38,391 bases of DNA from Streptomyces sp. SID486 (GTDB taxonomy: Bacteria; Actinomycetota; Actinomycetes; Streptomycetales; Streptomycetaceae). The notes below the pieces were generated by a model. That model made no database searches. It was not told the origin of the DNA and saw only the letters and a list, made by a program, of their open reading frames with translations. Made by a program: the position numbers and the translations under genes. The DNA is taken from contig NZ_WWJT01000631.1 of assembly GCF_009865385.1 (NCBI RefSeq), positions 1 to 38,391 on the forward strand. The letters are read 5' to 3'. The first letter of the stretch is position 1; every line of letters starts with the position of its first letter. Shown here one piece after another: positions 38,138 through 38,391 of the stretch.

Positions 38138-38391
38138 TCAGAGGTGTTCGGGTGCGTCGATACCGAGCAGGGACAGGCCGCCGGCCAGCACCGTCCCGGC
38201 GGCTTCGGCAAGCGCCAGCCGGGCCCGGTGGGCGGCCGAGGGTTTCTCCTCCCCGACGGGCAGCACGAAGGGCAACAGGGGCAGCAAGGCATCGGCGACG
38301 GTGACGAGATGCCGGGCAACCCGGTCCGGGGCACGGTGGGTGGCGGCCACGGCGAGAATGCGGGGGTGGGCGGCCAGGGGGGCCAGGAGGG
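38138..38391 (-). CDS. ArgS-like DALR anticodon-binding protein (partial, runs off the window)
   Basis: The last 83 residues of a minus-strand gene whose start lies past the right edge. The sequence begins LLAPLAAHPRILAVAA and ends LLGIDAPEHL, resembling the C-terminal DALR domain of arginyl-tRNA synthetase. In streptomycetes an ArgS-related protein (called NrtL) next to lysA has this domain but is not the main ArgS. Whether a catalytic domain is present cannot be told from this fragment. Confidence 0.8.
   Translation of the reverse strand, partial: LLAPLAAHPRILAVAATHRAPDRVARHLVTVADALLPLLPFVLPVGEEKPSAAHRARLALAEAAGTVLAGGLSLLGIDAPEHL

Overview
The window is high-GC DNA (third codon positions almost always G or C, GTG and TTG starts, GGAGG-type ribosome binding sites) with the gene order of a Streptomyces chromosome core: lysA-hom-thrC-thrB-rho-LCP-rpmE-prfA-prmC-tsaC/sua5-type gene-phosphatase-glyA-WecA/MraY family gene-atpIBEFHAGDC, followed by a chitinase locus. 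The genus call is inferred from sequence and synteny; the species cannot be named.

Layout from low to high coordinate. Positions 155-5332 (minus strand): a membrane-anchored STAND-type ATPase with a long Gly/Thr/Ser/Pro tail, a small STAS protein, a 3-hydroxyacyl-CoA dehydrogenase and a TetR regulator. 5412-7543 (plus): a DrrAB-like ABC exporter divergent from the TetR gene, then a PduO-type cobalamin adenosyltransferase that looks leaderless. 7604-8700 (minus): a DinB-like protein whose start overlaps the stop of a multi-pass membrane protein. 8852-12642 (plus): a NarL-type sensor kinase, its response regulator and a secreted family 18 chitinase (ChiS-ChiR-ChiC arrangement), with two copies of a GGTC-CA-GACC element over the chitinase promoter. 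12708-13154 (minus): a small DUF2550-type membrane protein.

From about 13.3 kb to the right edge everything convincing is on the minus strand. The nine-gene ATP synthase cluster is transcribed atpI to atpC (21107 to 13309) and ends at a strong hairpin. Above it lie a small four-cysteine secreted protein with its own terminator, then a translation and cell-envelope block: WecA/MraY-like transferase, glyA, a low-molecular-weight phosphatase-like protein with Ser in place of the nucleophilic Cys, threonylcarbamoyl-AMP synthase, prmC, prfA and rpmE. An LCP-family wall ligase, rho (with a roughly 200-residue disordered insert), thrB, thrC, hom, lysA and the 3' end of an ArgS-like DALR protein complete the window.

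How the genes work together: hom, thrB and thrC take aspartate semialdehyde to threonine, and lysA finishes the lysine branch. prfA and prmC are a release factor and its methylase. The TsaC/Sua5-type protein starts t6A synthesis from threonine. The LCP and WecA-like proteins use undecaprenyl-linked glycans. ChiS-ChiR-ChiC senses and degrades chitin. No tRNA, rRNA, insertion sequence, prophage or CRISPR array was seen. Most of the window is conserved housekeeping sequence. The least explained items are the STAND membrane protein, the Cys-to-Ser phosphatase, the small cysteine-rich secreted protein, the membrane protein paired with the DinB protein, and several RNA or operator-like structures between genes.
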